Below, piece by piece: positions 48,663-60,855 of a stretch of DNA of 64,000 bases (positions are counted from its first letter, which is position 1; each line of letters begins with the position of its first letter). Position numbers and translations under genes: made by a program. The DNA is taken from the NCBI RefSeq assembly GCF_000715075.1, contig NC_134102.1, positions 47,377,348 to 47,441,347 on the forward strand, read 5' to 3'. The stretch comes from Nicotiana tabacum. Its lineage: Eukaryota; Streptophyta; Magnoliopsida; Solanales; Solanaceae. Below the pieces are notes generated by a model. The model did not search any database, had not been told where the DNA came from, and worked only from the letters and a program-made list of their open reading frames with translations.

Positions 48663-49052
48663 ACATTCATCCTCGAATGTTTTACAAGTCATTATTAGGC
48701 ACAGTATTATCCTCCTTTCACCTTAACAATCATCTTTAATTGTTCTTGACTTCGTATAAATCTTAGATATTCTTTCAACATTTCAACTTTCTTAAGGCCC
48801 CAAAATTTGGCTAATTCCCAATTTTTTCAGAAATTTCGGCAGAGTGTCCTCTGCAATAGGGCCTAACCACCTGCTATAGAATCACCAAAACCAGCCCTAA
48901 CAACATATACATGAACCAATGACACAACATAACATTAAAACAATGCCAACCGTGGCCTCACGAGCAGTATACTACCAAAAAGGAAAACCTTTAACATAAG
49001 CTGTACAAATGATACGTAACATAGGGAACAATTTCATAGAACGATTACATAG

Positions 49053-49463
49053 CTATTTAAATAAATAAGGGTACTTTTTCTTCATATCTTCCTCGGCCTC
49101 CCAAGTAGCCTCTTCAACCCGTTGGTTTCGCCATAGCACTTTCACGGAGGTAATTTCTTTATTTCTCAACTTTCGGACTTGCCGATCAATAATAGTAGCT
49201 GGAATCTCTTCATAAGTCAATTCTTCATTAACCTCAATAGTCTCAACCGGAACAATGACTGTCGGGTCTCCAACTACTTTCTTCAACATAGACACATGAA
49301 ACACTGGGTGCACTAATGACATTTCAGGCGGTAGCTCAAGCTTGTACGCCACCTCACCGATCCTCTAAATGATTATGTACGGTCCGGCATACCTTGGACT
49401 CGATTTCCCTTTCTTACCAAATCGCATTACACTTTTAATGGGGAAAACTTTCAAGAATATCCA
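49053..49463 (-). pseudogene. Tekay integrase C-terminus with chromodomain
   Basis: C-terminal end of the polyprotein. The chromodomain-like segment reads IPATIIDRQVRKLRNKEITS, then VKVLWRNQRVEEATWEAEED and KYPYLF, with the conserved aromatic residues and WE of chromoviral chromodomains, which bind methylated histone H3 and steer insertion. It is preceded by YKLELPPEMSLVHPVFHVSM, the GPY-like module. The native end is the stop at 49053 after YLFK. A stop at 49364-49366 replaces the Gln expected before RIGEVAY. Confidence 0.93.
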
Positions 49464-50500
49464 ATCATCTTCTTATGAACTCCAAATCCCTACGACGAAC
49501 ATCCGAATAGGACTTTTGATGACTCTGAGCAGTCTTCAACCGCTCCTTAATCATTTTAACTTTTTCCATAGCATGATGTACAAGGTCTGGCCCTATCAAC
49601 TCTGCTTCCCCAATTTCGAACCACCCAATGGGAGATCTACATCTCCTTCCATATAAAGCCTTGAATGGTGCCATTTGAATGCTATCATGATAACTATTAT
49701 TATAGGCAAATTGTATGAGTGGTAAATGATCGTCCCAACTACCTTTGAATTCTAGAACACAAGCACGCAACATATCCTCAAGCGTCTGAATAGTCCGCTC
49801 TGCCTACCCGTCAGTCTGTGGGTGAAAGGCTGTACTAAGATTCACATGAGTACCCAAACCTTGCTGAAATTTCTTCCAAAAATTAGCAGTGAATTGTGCC
49901 CCCCGATCAGAAATGATGGAAACTGGGGTGCCATGCAACCTGACTATTTCTTTGATATACAACTGAGCATACTGCTCCGTTGTGTCGGTAGACTTAACCG
50001 GCAAAAAGTATGCTGACTTCGTGAGTCGATCCACAATCACCCAAATTGAGTCAAACTTACGAGGAGTACGGGGTGATCCTACCACAAAGTCCATATTAAC
50101 CATTTCCCACTTCCACATTGGAATTTCTATGTTCTGTGCCAATCTACCGGGCCTTTGGTGTTCAGCCTTCACTTGCTGACAATTTGGACACTTCGCCACA
50201 ACGTCCTCTATATTCCTCTTCATATCATTCCACTAGTAGACTTCCTTAAGATCATGATACATTTTTGTAGAACCTGGGTGCACGAAATACCTAGAAGTTT
50301 GAGATTCAGTCATAATTCTTTCTCGGACACCATCCACATTTTGAACACATAGTCGCCCTTGGTACCTTAGTGTACCATCATCCATGCCAAGAGAAAATAC
50401 CATGGTTTTATGTTTATGAATCCCCTCTTTCAATTGCACCAACAATGGATTATTGTATTGCTTCTCTTTGACTTCCACAACAAGCGATGATTCAGCCCTA
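49464..50500 (-). pseudogene. Tekay integrase
   Basis: Minus-strand frames with the HHCC finger (HPGSTKMYHDL ... VAKCPNCQQVKAEH) and the catalytic Asp in NMDFVVGSPRTPRK, Asp in ISDRGAQFTANFWKKF, and Glu in AERTIQTLEDMLRAC after FHPQTDG. Stops lie at 50233-50235 (Trp of VYWWND, TGG to TAG) and 49804-49806 (Gln of TDGQAER, CAG to TAG). The catalytic residues themselves are conserved. RLKTAQSHQKSYSDVRRRDL at the end is typical of Tekay. Confidence 0.94.
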
Positions 50501-51110
50501 TTTTGCATAATTACCCCTCCTTCACTAGAGTTTGCAAGACGAACTCCCAAACTATCCAATCGGTGAACTTCCTTGGACAATGGCCTTTTATATGCCTCCA
50601 AGTGAGCCAAACTACCCATGGATCTCCGGCTAAGAGCATCTGCCACAACATTGGCCTTTCCCGGATGATATAGAATATCAATGTCGTAGTCGTTGAGTAA
50701 CTCAAGCCATCTTCTCTGCCTCAAATTCAATCCCTTCTACTTGAAAATATATTGAAGGCTCTTATGGTCCGTGAATATATCCACACGGACCCCATATAAA
50801 TAATGATGCCAAATTTTCAATGCAAATACCACTGCCGCAAGTTCTCAATCATGTGTTGGATAGTTCTTTTCATGATTCTTTAGTTGCCTAGAAGCATAAG
50901 CTATAACCTTTCCATGTTGCATTAATACACATCCAAGCCCGATTCTTGAAGCATCACAATATACCACAAATCCATCTATACCCTCTGGTAGAGTCAACAC
51001 CAGTGTCGTAGTCAATCTTGCTTTCAACTCCTGAAAACTCTTTTTCACAAGCATCTGACCATTGGAAATTAATTGCCTTCTGCGTAAATTTAGTCAATGG
51101 AAAGGCAAGA
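50501..51110 (-). pseudogene. Tekay RNase H
   Basis: Reads [37 protein letters not shown], then after a TGA at about 50851 continues [29 protein letters not shown], stop, LNLRQRRWLELLNDYDIDIL and VADALSRRS. The stop at 50737-50739 replaces the Gln of KQKGLN (CAG to TAG). The family's Asp residues are visible in CDAS, TDHKS and VADALS. Confidence 0.93.
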
Positions 51111-51965
51111 GTAGAAAACTCCTCCACAAACTTTCTGTAATAACCAGCTAAGCCTAAGAAACTGCGAATCTATGTTGGAGTTGTAGGCCTCGGCCAATTC
51201 TTTACAGCTAAAATTTTCTGAGGATCAACCTTAATCCACTCACTAGAGACAACATGACCCAAGAATGTGACAGACTCGAGCAAAAATTCACATTTTGAAA
51301 ACTTTGCATACAATTGGTGTTGATGAAGAGTCTGCAACACTTCCCTGAGATGATCGACATGGTCCTCTCGACTTCGTGAATATACAAGAATATCGTTAAT
51401 AAGCACTATCACAAAAGTGTCGAGGAATTGCTTGAAAACGTGATTCATAATATCCATGAAGGTTGCTGGGGCATTTGTTAGACCAAAAGACATCACCAAA
51501 AATTCAAAGTGCCCATATCGGGTTCTAAAAGCTGTTTTCGGAATATCGCGCTCCCTGATCTTCAATTGGTGATACCCGGATATTAAATCAATCTTGGAGA
51601 AGTACCTGGCTCCTTGCAATTGATCAAACAAGTTATCTATCCTTGGTAGTGGGTAATTATTTTTGATTGTGACCTTGTTAAGCTGTCGGTAGTCAATATA
51701 CATACGTAGTGACCCATCTTTCTTCCTTATCAAAAAGGACCGGTGCGCCCCAAGGTGAGACACTTGGCCGGATAAAACCCTTTTCTAACAAGTCTCTCAA
51801 TTGTTCTTTTAGCTCCTTTAATTCTGCCGGTGCCATTCTGTAGGGTGGAATAGATATAGGATGCGTGTCTGGCATCACATCAATCCCAAAATCAATCTCC
51901 CTGTCTGGTGGGATCCCATGGAGTTCATCTGGAACGACTCCCAGAAATTCATTCACAACAGGCAC
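51111..51965 (-). pseudogene. Tekay reverse transcriptase, active-site Asp changed
   Basis: Family motifs in order: [70 protein letters not shown] (motif A Asp), [20 protein letters not shown], then [16 protein letters not shown] where the family has F-I-D-D-I-L-V-Y-S. The first Asp of the catalytic pair is Asn here, which would disable polymerisation. A frameshift near 51730 and a stop near 51170 also break it. Confidence 0.95.
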
Positions 51966-52440
51966 AGACTAAAGTGTAGGTGCCTCAGCATCAGTGTCTG
52001 TAACCTGGACCAAATGGTAAATACACCCCTTGTTGATCATTTTCGTGGCCTTAAGGTAAGAAATAAACCTACCCTTTAGCACTACATCATCACCCTTCCA
52101 CTCAATAACTGGCTCATTTGGAAATTCGAACCTAACAGTTCTGGTTCGGCAATCAAGCTTGGCAAAACATGAATAAAGCCAATCCATCCCCATTATCACA
52201 TCAAAATCGACCATCCCCAATTCAATAAGATCGACCACGGTGTCACGACCACACAGTGTGACAACACAATCCCTATAAACCTGCGCGGCCAAAATAGACT
52301 CACCAACCGGAGTAGATACAGAGAACAACCCATGAATCTGTTATGGTTCTATCCCAAATTCCATAGCAACATAAGAAGTGACATATGACAAAGTGGAACC
52401 GGGATCAATAAGAGCATATACATCATGGGATTGGACAGAC
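51966..52440 (-). pseudogene. Tekay aspartic protease region
   Basis: Retropepsin-like region between gag and RT that would cut the polyprotein. On the minus strand, LSVQSHDVYALIDPGSTLSY (the active-site D in D-P-G-S, common in this lineage) is near 52430-52380, then GESILAAQVYRDCVVTLCGR, VDLIELGMVDFDVIMGMDWL and CIYHLVQVTDTDAEAPTL. Stops lie near 52340 (after IEP) and at 51969-51971. Confidence 0.9.
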
Positions 52441-53869
52441 AATATACCTGTGACAACATTTGGAGAAGTCTTTGATTCTTGACGCCTCCGCATAGCATAA
52501 AATCTACTGGGTCCTCCCGAATTCTGTGCACCACCCCTAGCTGCACCACGCCCTGCGTGTGCTGGGTGCCTCGAGGTGGAGGTGTTGTGGATGTAGTAGC
52601 TGCAAAATTAGCTGGCTGTGCCGCACCTCTGCGCATATTTCGGCAGGACGAGTGGCAATCTCTCTGAATGTGACCCCTCACACCACACCCATAGCATACT
52701 GGTAGGTCTATGAAGCAGGACCCAAAGTGCATCCTCCCACACTTAGGGCATGGAAGCCTCCGCTGTTGAAATTTTCTGTCGGGCCAACCCTGCTGGTAGG
52801 GTCCCCTGTTTCCCTGACTGGGTGCAGATGACTGTGCACCCATTGAAGACTGGGCGAATGATTGGGATGGTCCTGATGACCCTCCCCTGAATGACGACCT
52901 ACCACCACTACCACCGGAAGAACCAGCAAAGTTGCCCGCGGACCGGACCTTGCTGCTACTCTAACGCTCCATTCAATTCTTCAATTTGCGAGTCTCTGTG
53001 GCTTTAGAAAATGGCACCATCTTGCCATAGTTCATATCGGAATTCAAGGTAGCTGTAGCGGGCTCATTAATAACCAAGGGGCTAAGACCCTGTACAAACC
53101 GGCGCACTCTAGCATCCATAGTGGGCAACATGTGAATAGCATACTTGGATAGGCGCGCAAACTCCATATGATACTCCCACACATTCATACTACCCTACTT
53201 TAGGCTTTCAAACTTAGCGGCACGGGATGCCTTAGTTTTGGCAGGCAAGAAATGATCCATAAAGGCATCTATGAATTCACCCAACCTTGCCGGAGGACTT
53301 CCCTCCCCACGGGATTCCTCCCACAACTCAAACCAAGAATAGGCCACCCCTTTTAGGTGGTAGGAGGCCAACTCCACCCCTTCTGTCTCTGTATCATGCA
53401 TAAACCGAAGAGTTTTGTGCATCTCATCAATCAAGTCCTGGGGGTCCTCCTCAGGATCAGTACCCATAAACACGGGAGGATCTTACTGAAGAAACTTGTT
53501 CACCCTGGAACTAGTAGATTCTCCTAGATGACTGGAAAAAGTAGGCCCAACACTCGATCTTTGGGCCTGAGAAGCCACTATCTGTGTCAACATTTGTATG
53601 GCTCCCCCTAAGATCAACATCAGACACACAAGAATCGGAAGCTGGAGCTGGATATGGAACTGGTATATCAGTTAGAGGAACCGTTGCACCTTCTGTAGGT
53701 GTAGGGATAGGGGCGGTCTGATCAGTTGTGGTAGAATCAAGCAGTGTAGTAACTGGAGGAATATCCTCTCCCCTCGGGTGCTCACCCGCATCATCAAATA
53801 TAGTATCAACTGCCACTCCTGGGGTGACATTGGCTGTTTGACCAGTTCTTGCCTTCTTCTTAGGGCCAT
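52441..53869 (-). pseudogene. Tekay gag with CCHC zinc knuckle
   Basis: Capsid/nucleocapsid part. The N-terminal segment has DDAGEHPRGEDIPPVTTLLD and a Pro/Thr-rich stretch; the likely start is the ATG at 53867-53869. The capsid core reads VFMGTDPEEDPQDLIDEMHK, YHLKGVAYSWFELWEESRGE, MNVWEYHMEFARLSKYAIHM and ARVRRFVQGLSPLV. The knuckle CYGCGVRGHIQRDC (C-X2-C-X4-H-X4-C) is near 52690-52640. A frameshift near 53515, and stops near 53480, at 53195 (CAG to TAG in LKQGSM), 52973 and 52961 break it. Confidence 0.92.
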
Positions 53870-54072
53870 GTGCTGAAAATTAGAGCAACTCAGGAGTTAA
53901 AGGAGGAACAATCTTACAACCAGCTTTATCGCATGATCAAGAACATGAAAGAAGGGTATCATTCCTAAATGCCCATGTAGCATCCTAATTATAGATGTGG
54001 TCGACAACACACCAATAAGAAGGACTCTACTAGACACGGCTCCGAGACATCCTAGGACACTTTAAAACCTTA

Positions 54073-54085
54073 GGCTCTGGAACCA
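54073..54085 (-). promoter_or_regulatory. Primer-binding site of the large Tekay element
   Basis: GGCTCTGGAACCA on the + strand, i.e. TGGTTCCAGAGCC on the minus strand, matches initiator tRNA-Met (TGGTATCAGAGCC) at 11 of 13 bases and is four bases from the LTR. Confidence 0.85.
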
Positions 54086-54089
54086 AGTT

Positions 54090-55871
54090 TGTCATGCCCC
54101 AATACCGAGGAGCGCGACCGGCGCTCAACCGAGTGAACTCGACCGACAAGCCTATTATATTTCCTTCTACCCAAACTCATCCACGAATGAAGATAATACA
54201 TATTTTCATTAATTAGACAAAAACGTGATCAATTCTACAATACCAATTCATTACTAATAGTTTTCATCTTTTTTTTAAAGTCTTAAATGGGACAAGTAAT
54301 ACAACCACAACACAACATAATTTGTCTTTTCCAGCACCAATACACAACCCACACTATGTCTACGGAGCCTCTATAGATAAAGACGAGTACAATGATAATG
54401 CCGACAACAAGGCCCTATCTATACCTCAAACAGAATATACAAAGAACAAAAGATACATGACCCCGGGATGAAGTGAGGCTCACCAAGTCAGTAGGGAAGA
54501 AGGTGTACTGCTATCACTGGTCAATACTTGCTGCTGTGGAACTAGCTGCATCCATTTAACGATGTAGTGCCCCCGGCAAAAGGGACGTTAGTACCGTCGA
54601 ATAGTACTAGTATGAAAACTAAATACCAATTTAAGAATTCAGAAATACAAGATGAATATGATGAACCAGTGCGGCAATAGAATAATATAGATGACCATTT
54701 AAACCAGAGCAAGCTTATTAAGAGCTATCAATAAAATTTATAGGATTTAAGATGAGATCCTCTGTAACCATCTTTACACACGGCCGGCCCCGCCGCCTCA
54801 TCCAATGTATGCAGGTGGAGGTGTACGTACAATGCCACAACTCTAATCAAGCGGCCCTGCCGCCTCACCCTAATATATGCGGGTGGATATATAACCACAG
54901 TACCAAGAACCTACACAAAGCGGCTATGCCGCCTCACCCCAATGTATGCGGGTGGTGGTGCCACAACAATACCAAAACTATACACAATCCAATATATATA
55001 TGTGGGTGGTGGTGCCACAACAATACCAAAACTATACACAAAGCGGTCGTACCACCTCACCTCAATGTATGCAGGTGGAGGTACAGTCCCACAATACCAT
55101 AATCCCTACACAAAGAGGTCATGCTGCCTCACCCCAATATATACGGGTGGAGGTGTATCACAATCACAATCTCTACAGAACTTGGCAGAATAACTTTCAC
55201 ATAAATCACGACTTGAAATTATAACATGTGGATACACAATCCATAGTTTGGAACACATCCTCAATTTATAATGAAATATGATAAGAGCATTTGAAACACG
55301 AATTGAACATATATATTTATCACAAAACTTATCGGAATACTCGATTTGTAATCAACATCTTGGAGCTTACAAGGATAATGGGAATTCCAATTCTTAAAGA
55401 AGGGTTTATCCAACATACCTCAATTGAGCTTCCTTAAACTCTAGAAGGTTCCGTAATTCTTAGCAACTTCAATCTATTTTAGAAATATAACAAATTGAAC
55501 CAAAATTAGAAAGATGATCATGGTTCTAGCTCACTTGAGCATTTTATCAAACGCTAGGTGTGCATAAAGTTTCAAGGTCCTTTTATGAAGGATTCCATCA
55601 TCCCACAACTCAATCTTTACCATGCTTAGTTCAATAATCTTACTACACCCCTTGATATCACATGCATGTAAAATAAACAACTCTCATGCCCAAATATTAT
55701 CTTACTAATTACCCATTTTCAGAAAATTTCAAAATTAGGGGTTAGGGTGTAGAATCTTACCTCTAGGATGAAGACCTAGTGAGTTTCCCTTCTTAATCTT
55801 CCAAAAGTTGCGCAAAAATTGAAGAACAATTATTGAAAAATACCTTCTCACTCTAGGCCAAAATGACTTAA
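54090..55871 (-). repeat. 5' LTR (copy C) of the large Tekay element, cut by an insertion
   Basis: Begins TGTCATGCCCC at 54090 on the + strand. It contains a degenerate stem CTGCATCC...GATGTAG at 54546-54567 and the 70-bp minisatellite at 54780-55190. It is near-identical to copy B from 54595. Relative to copy B it has a deletion of about 75 bp near 55857, then is interrupted at 55871, after CTTAA, by the next element. The rest of this LTR is not in the window. Confidence 0.9.
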
Positions 55872-57275
55872 TGGTACGCTCAAATTACACCTAAATAAAT
55901 GGTGTAAGGCGGTCGATGTCAAATATAATAACCCAACGAGGTTAGGGTCGAATCCCACAGGGAATAGGTGTGAAAATATTACATGAATAGTGTGAGACTT
56001 GAATTATGTCGTAATTCTATAAATGTTAGCTTGAAAATGGTTTAGTAATTATGTGAAATAAAGAAGACGATTGTATTGTGAGAATGTATTTAATTCGATT
56101 AAGAAAACCAAGGTTGTGTCCCCATTGATGGAATATAATGTTATCGGTGTTAATATGATATATTTCTAATGGAAAGTCCTTTGATATGCAAATGGTTTCT
56201 AAGTGACTACCCAATATTTCCCAATAGTTGGGTAATATCTTCTCTTTAAGATTTTCCCAAATGTAAAAGAGTTGCGATTGAAAATAACCAATTTATGCCA
56301 AATAGAACCCATTTATTCCTAGGCGATTCCATTAAACAAGGGTTAAAGCCTTGAGTTTTTGGTATTCAATTCTACCAAACACTAGCCCACTTTTCCAAGT
56401 AAAGATAGAGTGAAATGGAATTAGTTAATGTTTGCAACAACTAACAACACATGAAGCATAAGAACTGAATAAATATCAACCAACCATTATATATATATTC
56501 AATGGTAAACACCCATTAACATTACACCCATCTAGGGTCCACAACCTTAGTAATTAAAACTAGCTACTCATACTGAAATCTAAGAACAAAGCGATAAATA
56601 AAGTCATAAAGCTTACAAAGATACAAGATTCTTTCTCCAAAAGTCTCTAAAGCAATGGTGCATTCAATGCTCTAAAAGTAGTCTCTTTTTCTAACTCAAT
56701 ACCCCACAAAAACTCTAGTAAATCTATTTATAGTGCACTAAAAGTCGGGGTCAAGATTTGACAAAAATGCCCTAGCAGAGCCCTTATGCGACCGCATAAT
56801 GGTCGCAGACCATGTATGCGGTCCGCATAGTTGACATTTGCATCGCAGAAGTTCAGATATTCAAGCCCAGATTTCCGTCGCATTTCCATTATGCGGTCCG
56901 CATATCAGTTATGCGATCGCATTTTCCATCACAGAAGTGCTACACAGATTCTTCAGTTGCAATTATGCGGTCATTGTGCGATCGCAGAAGTGTTATTCGA
57001 CTGCATAATGGACCGCACATTCTCGTCTTCAGTTGACCAAAAATCTGCTTCAGTTTGCGGTGAGTATGCAATCGCATATTACTTCTGCGATCGCATAGTT
57101 GCAGCATTCCTGCCCTTTTGGGGCTTTTTGACTTGTTTTCCATTTCTTTTGGGTCTTCAAGTCTCATGCACTACAAAACACCAAAAGTTTATAAGAATTA
57201 ACTAAAAATGTATTGAAAGACAAGCTAAAGTCTATGTAATTGGTATCAAAAGCACCCAAATTCTACGGCACATCA
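55872..57275 (-). repeat. 3' LTR of an element carrying a 'putative plant transposon protein'
   Basis: On the minus strand TGATGTGCCGTAGAATTTGG at 57275 to GCGTACCA at 55872, 1404 bp. The left flank CTTAA is the expected half of a 5-bp duplication; copy B shows the uninterrupted target as GACTTAACCCC. A polypurine tract (minus AAGTAGGGGGTGT) abuts its start. The phrase GGGTCGAATCCCACAGGGAA near its end is common in such elements. A palindrome cluster lies at 56780-57110. Confidence 0.85.
56780..57110. repeat. Cluster of CpG palindromes (TATGCGGTCCGCATA type)
   Basis: Many short inverted words: TTATGCGACCGCATAA, TATGCGGTCCGCATA, TATGCGATCGCAT, TGTGCGATCGCAGA and TCTGCGATCGCATA. Confidence 0.9.
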
Positions 57276-57292
57276 ACACCCCCTACTTAAAC
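57276..57292 (-). promoter_or_regulatory. Polypurine tract of the transposon-protein element
   Basis: ACACCCCCTACTTAAAC on the + strand; on the minus strand GTTTAAGTAGGGGGTGT directly precedes the LTR. The adjoining CTTGCTTGTCCTCAAGCAA is itself an inverted repeat often seen next to such tracts. Confidence 0.85.
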
Positions 57293-57398
57293 TCTTGCTT
57301 GTCCTCAAGCAACTAAAACAAAATTATCCTATCCTATACTACTTCTATTTCTGAGTAAGCATAAAGTCAAAGAGAGAGCGTCAAGTTTACAATACTAA

Positions 57399-57400
<2 letters not shown>

Positions 57401-57495
<95 letters not shown>
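57401..57495. repeat. (AT)n(AC)n compound microsatellite
   Basis: About 36 AT units then about 11 AC units, in the 3' untranslated part of the element. Confidence 0.98.
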
Positions 57496-57497
<2 letters not shown>

Positions 57498-57748
57498 CAA
57501 CACCAAACAAGTCAAAAACATTCCATGCTATTGCCGTGGTTCTACTATTACACACTTGGAAAAGAAACCGGCGAAGAAAAACTAAGGGGAATTTATTTCT
57601 AGCTACCAATCTATATTGTTAAAGAAAAGGGTTTATGTACAATTGCTTACACAAAATATGACAACCCCCACCCCCAACTTCAAAAGCATGCATTGACCCT
57701 AATGCATAGAAAATGTAAAAGCAAAGTTTAGGGGCTTCCTGGGGCGCA

Positions 57749-59736
57749 CTAGGCGCTTGGAAGGGCTGGAGTATTCTGGCCAGCAGTGGAGTTACTTTCT
57801 AGCACTGTGGCAGCAATAGGCAGAGCCTCGGACTGTGTGGTGGTCACTGAGGCAGGGATAGGAAGTTCCACCTGCTGTGAGGTTGACGCTGGGAGCTAGG
57901 AGCTGCTAGCTTCTCCCAGTGAGGACTGTGTGATCGCTAGATGTGCCTTGGTGACCATGTCAGCAAAAGAATGTGCAATTGCTGTCTGCACGTCTGCTTC
58001 CTCTTCATCCTGTGCATCTGTAGAAGCAGCCACTTTCTTACCCTTATTGGCCCTCTGACCCTCAATCTCCTCTATCAATGCGTCCTTATCGGTTTCCTCA
58101 TCTTCAGTCGCTCCCTCATCAGACTCCCCTTCCGACTCTCCGGATCCCTTCTCTGAAGGAGTGTCAATATGTACACTGGAAGCTGGACCCTTTGAAGTCT
58201 TAGCACCCTATGCTCTTGGGGTTGGCATAATATTTGTGAAGTCCAAATCCAAGCCCGGAATGGAGGTACCTATACCCTGCTCGCCGCTCTCCGGGAGAAA
58301 GGAGGTCAAGTCGAACACCAAGTTCTGTATCTTGTGCAACTTCGATTTCAGCTCAACGGCTTCTTTCCTGAGCTGAGGCATATCTCCCACTTTGTCTCGC
58401 TCGACCCTCTCAAGTTACACTTCAAAGTACGTTAGGCGATCTTCATACGATTTATGTTGTTGTTGAAGAACGCTCACTGAGGCGTGAATGGGGGCCAATG
58501 CTTGCCTGATATGATTCGGGAGTTCCTTTGTCAGCCGGTTTACCTTAGCATTGACGTGCTGGGCTAGTAGACCCAGCTTTGAGAGAGCTGGTAACGCGGC
58601 AGGTAGCTGTTTAGTGGTTGGCTGAGGAGTGGCTATGGAGGTGGCTGGGGTGGGAGTGTCAGGCAGTGAGTGGATAACAGGTGCATGTGCTGATGAATCT
58701 GATGGATGAGGGAGTAAAGTCTCATGTTGGATGTCCGTCTCCATGTCTACTGCATTACTTAGCTGAGTGATGTCAATAGGTTGGATAGATTTGTTAATAC
58801 GATCATGCTTTGGGATAGGGGGAACTCCCACAGCCTTACATAAAGCCGTGATCAAACACGGAAAGGGAAGGGATGTTTGTTTTTGGTTTGCTCTGATCCC
58901 CAGCTCCCTGAATATAATATGTCCTCATCAATTTTTATGGCCTACATGATGCATGCAATGATGAGTGCCTTTTCAATGTTTATGACAGTCTCATTCCTAA
59001 TCGGCATAAGACGAGAGCAGACGAAGCTGAGCCAATATCGAACTTCCTGGGTGAAATCCCGCATGTAAATCTTGTGGCGTGGGTCAATCCAGGAGGGGGT
59101 CCCCTTTGCTATTACAGAAGCAATCCAGGCATGCTCAATGTCACTGTTGGCGAGTTTTGAATCGTACTCAGCCATGCCTGATGACCAGTCCTCAAAGTAT
59201 AGATCATTAATGGTACCTGCATCACAGAGTAATTTGAACCCCCCGAACTTGGATGGACTGCAGAATTACTCTGTTCCTTTTTTTCTCAGCATATCGTGAG
59301 GCAGCATAAGAAGCATAGAACTCCCTCACAAGGGTCTCATTATACTCATCTGGGATTTCGGTGAAGAACTCCCATTGCCTCTTCTTAATGTTTTCAATTA
59401 TGTGAGGATAGTGCTCTTTCAGACCCTTTAGACTCAACCGTTTCTCCTCAAGAATGTTTCTCTTTGCTATCCCTTCTTTGTATAGGTTCCATGAGCCGGG
59501 GACCCCAAATCTTAGATCTTCCCCACTCTTCCATCGTGCTTCAGCTTGTAGGTCAACGGATGGCAGGAGGTTAATATATGCCTCCTCCTATTCATACTGG
59601 GAGGAGTGTTCAGAAGTGCTGCGGGTTGTCTCAGGCCGTGTACGTTTAGACTGTTGGGCCTATTGGCTCTAAACAACAGCCCGTTTCTTTCCACGAACAG
59701 GTGGTGATCGCGTTGCAATAGACTTCTTTAGTGCCA
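57749..59736 (-). pseudogene. 'Putative plant transposon protein' gene of an LTR element
   Basis: About 660 codons with stops. The likely start is MALKKSIATRSPP at 59736, just after a splice-acceptor-like TTGACAG. The N-terminal half has LKGLKEHYPHIIENIKKRQW, NETLVREFYASYAAS, VQVRG-type VRGVQITL, then HAWIASVIAKGTPSWIDPRH, MRDFTQEVRYWLSFVCSRLM, ETVINIEKALIIACIMHA. This pattern (VREFYA, later R-WL-F-L-P) resembles the plant-specific 'putative plant transposon protein' family found in non-autonomous LTR elements. The C-terminal half is low-complexity, acidic and Gln/Thr-rich and ends at 57749-57751. Several stops fit CAG to TAG (near 59665, 59655, 58208, 57896). No RT or integrase accompanies it. 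Its function is unknown. Confidence 0.75.
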
Positions 59737-60855
59737 TTCCTGTCAATGAAACAATATGTAAGGGGTGGATATAGCATAGGAATCATGTTGATAGAAAATG
59801 AAAGAGGCAGATGACTTATGCGATGGGTTATGCGATCGCATAACATCTTTGCGGACCGCAAACCCATCGCCGAATTACACGCCCAGGAAGTAGCAAATTA
59901 TGCGATCGCAAAATACTACCGCAAAGTTTGTTATGCGACCGCAAAATGGTCGCATTTCTATTCACAATAAAAGCAATTTTTCTGACCTTGTTTGCGGCAG
60001 CTGTGCGGTCCGCAAAATAAGTTTGCGACCGCATATTCCATCGCAAAATCACGTTACACCAGGCCACCTAGGGTTCCGATGTGCGATGACTTTGCGGACC
60101 TCAAACCAATTATATTGACCCCAAAGATCGTTTTCCTCAGGAAAAATGGTCAAGCCCCTCACTTACAGGACTCCTATCACTCGAATGCAAAACAATTCAT
60201 CTATGCAGATCCCCAATGATCAACTTTGAGAAGAAGGAGAAAGAAAGGGAAGCAAGCACATGCCATTATTTAGCATAATTATGAGAAAGAGGGAAGAGGT
60301 TCACATACCAGATGTCTTTGCAAGGTAAAAATTAATTCTGAGATATGAATGGGGTGAATCTTTCCGCAATGCTGATCCTTGCTATGTGATTTTGGTTCTT
60401 TTTTTTTTTTTGTATTTTGGAATGCTGTGTGTGTTGTACAGTGTTCGTGTGTGAGTGAGAGTGAATGTATGCGACGGGTTTAGGGTCTTATACCTGAGAT
60501 TTTTGCAGTGGGCACGTATGTGTTATGCAATGGATTTAGGACTAGGTTGCTCATCGTCATTTTGCGACTCCGTATGCGGTCGCATAGTTGCTATGCGGGA
60601 CGCATAATTTGAAATGTTACCGCATATTTGCATACCCAACTTTCCAAGTTTTTCTGGCTGTGTCTGCGACCACTATGCAGTTCGCACAGTCATATGCGAC
60701 CGCATTGTTGCCGCAAACCTCTGATTTTTTTTTTCTTCATTTACCTCAGTCCTTGCACACTGTTTTATGATATTTTGGGTTACCTGCATTCTAACACACA
60801 TGTCAACCTGCTCAACACTAACAACTAAACCTACAAAAATGAAAAACTAACAATA
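59737..60855 (-). other. 5' untranslated part of the transposon-protein element, two more palindrome clusters
   Basis: No gene. Clusters of TATGCGATCGCATA, TGCGGACCGCAAA, TTTGCGACCGCATA and similar words lie at 59815-60115 and 60555-60720, in the same style as the cluster in the element's LTR. The expected 5' LTR (beginning TGGTACGCTC on the + strand) is absent; the sequence switches to the next element at roughly 60856. Confidence 0.6.
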
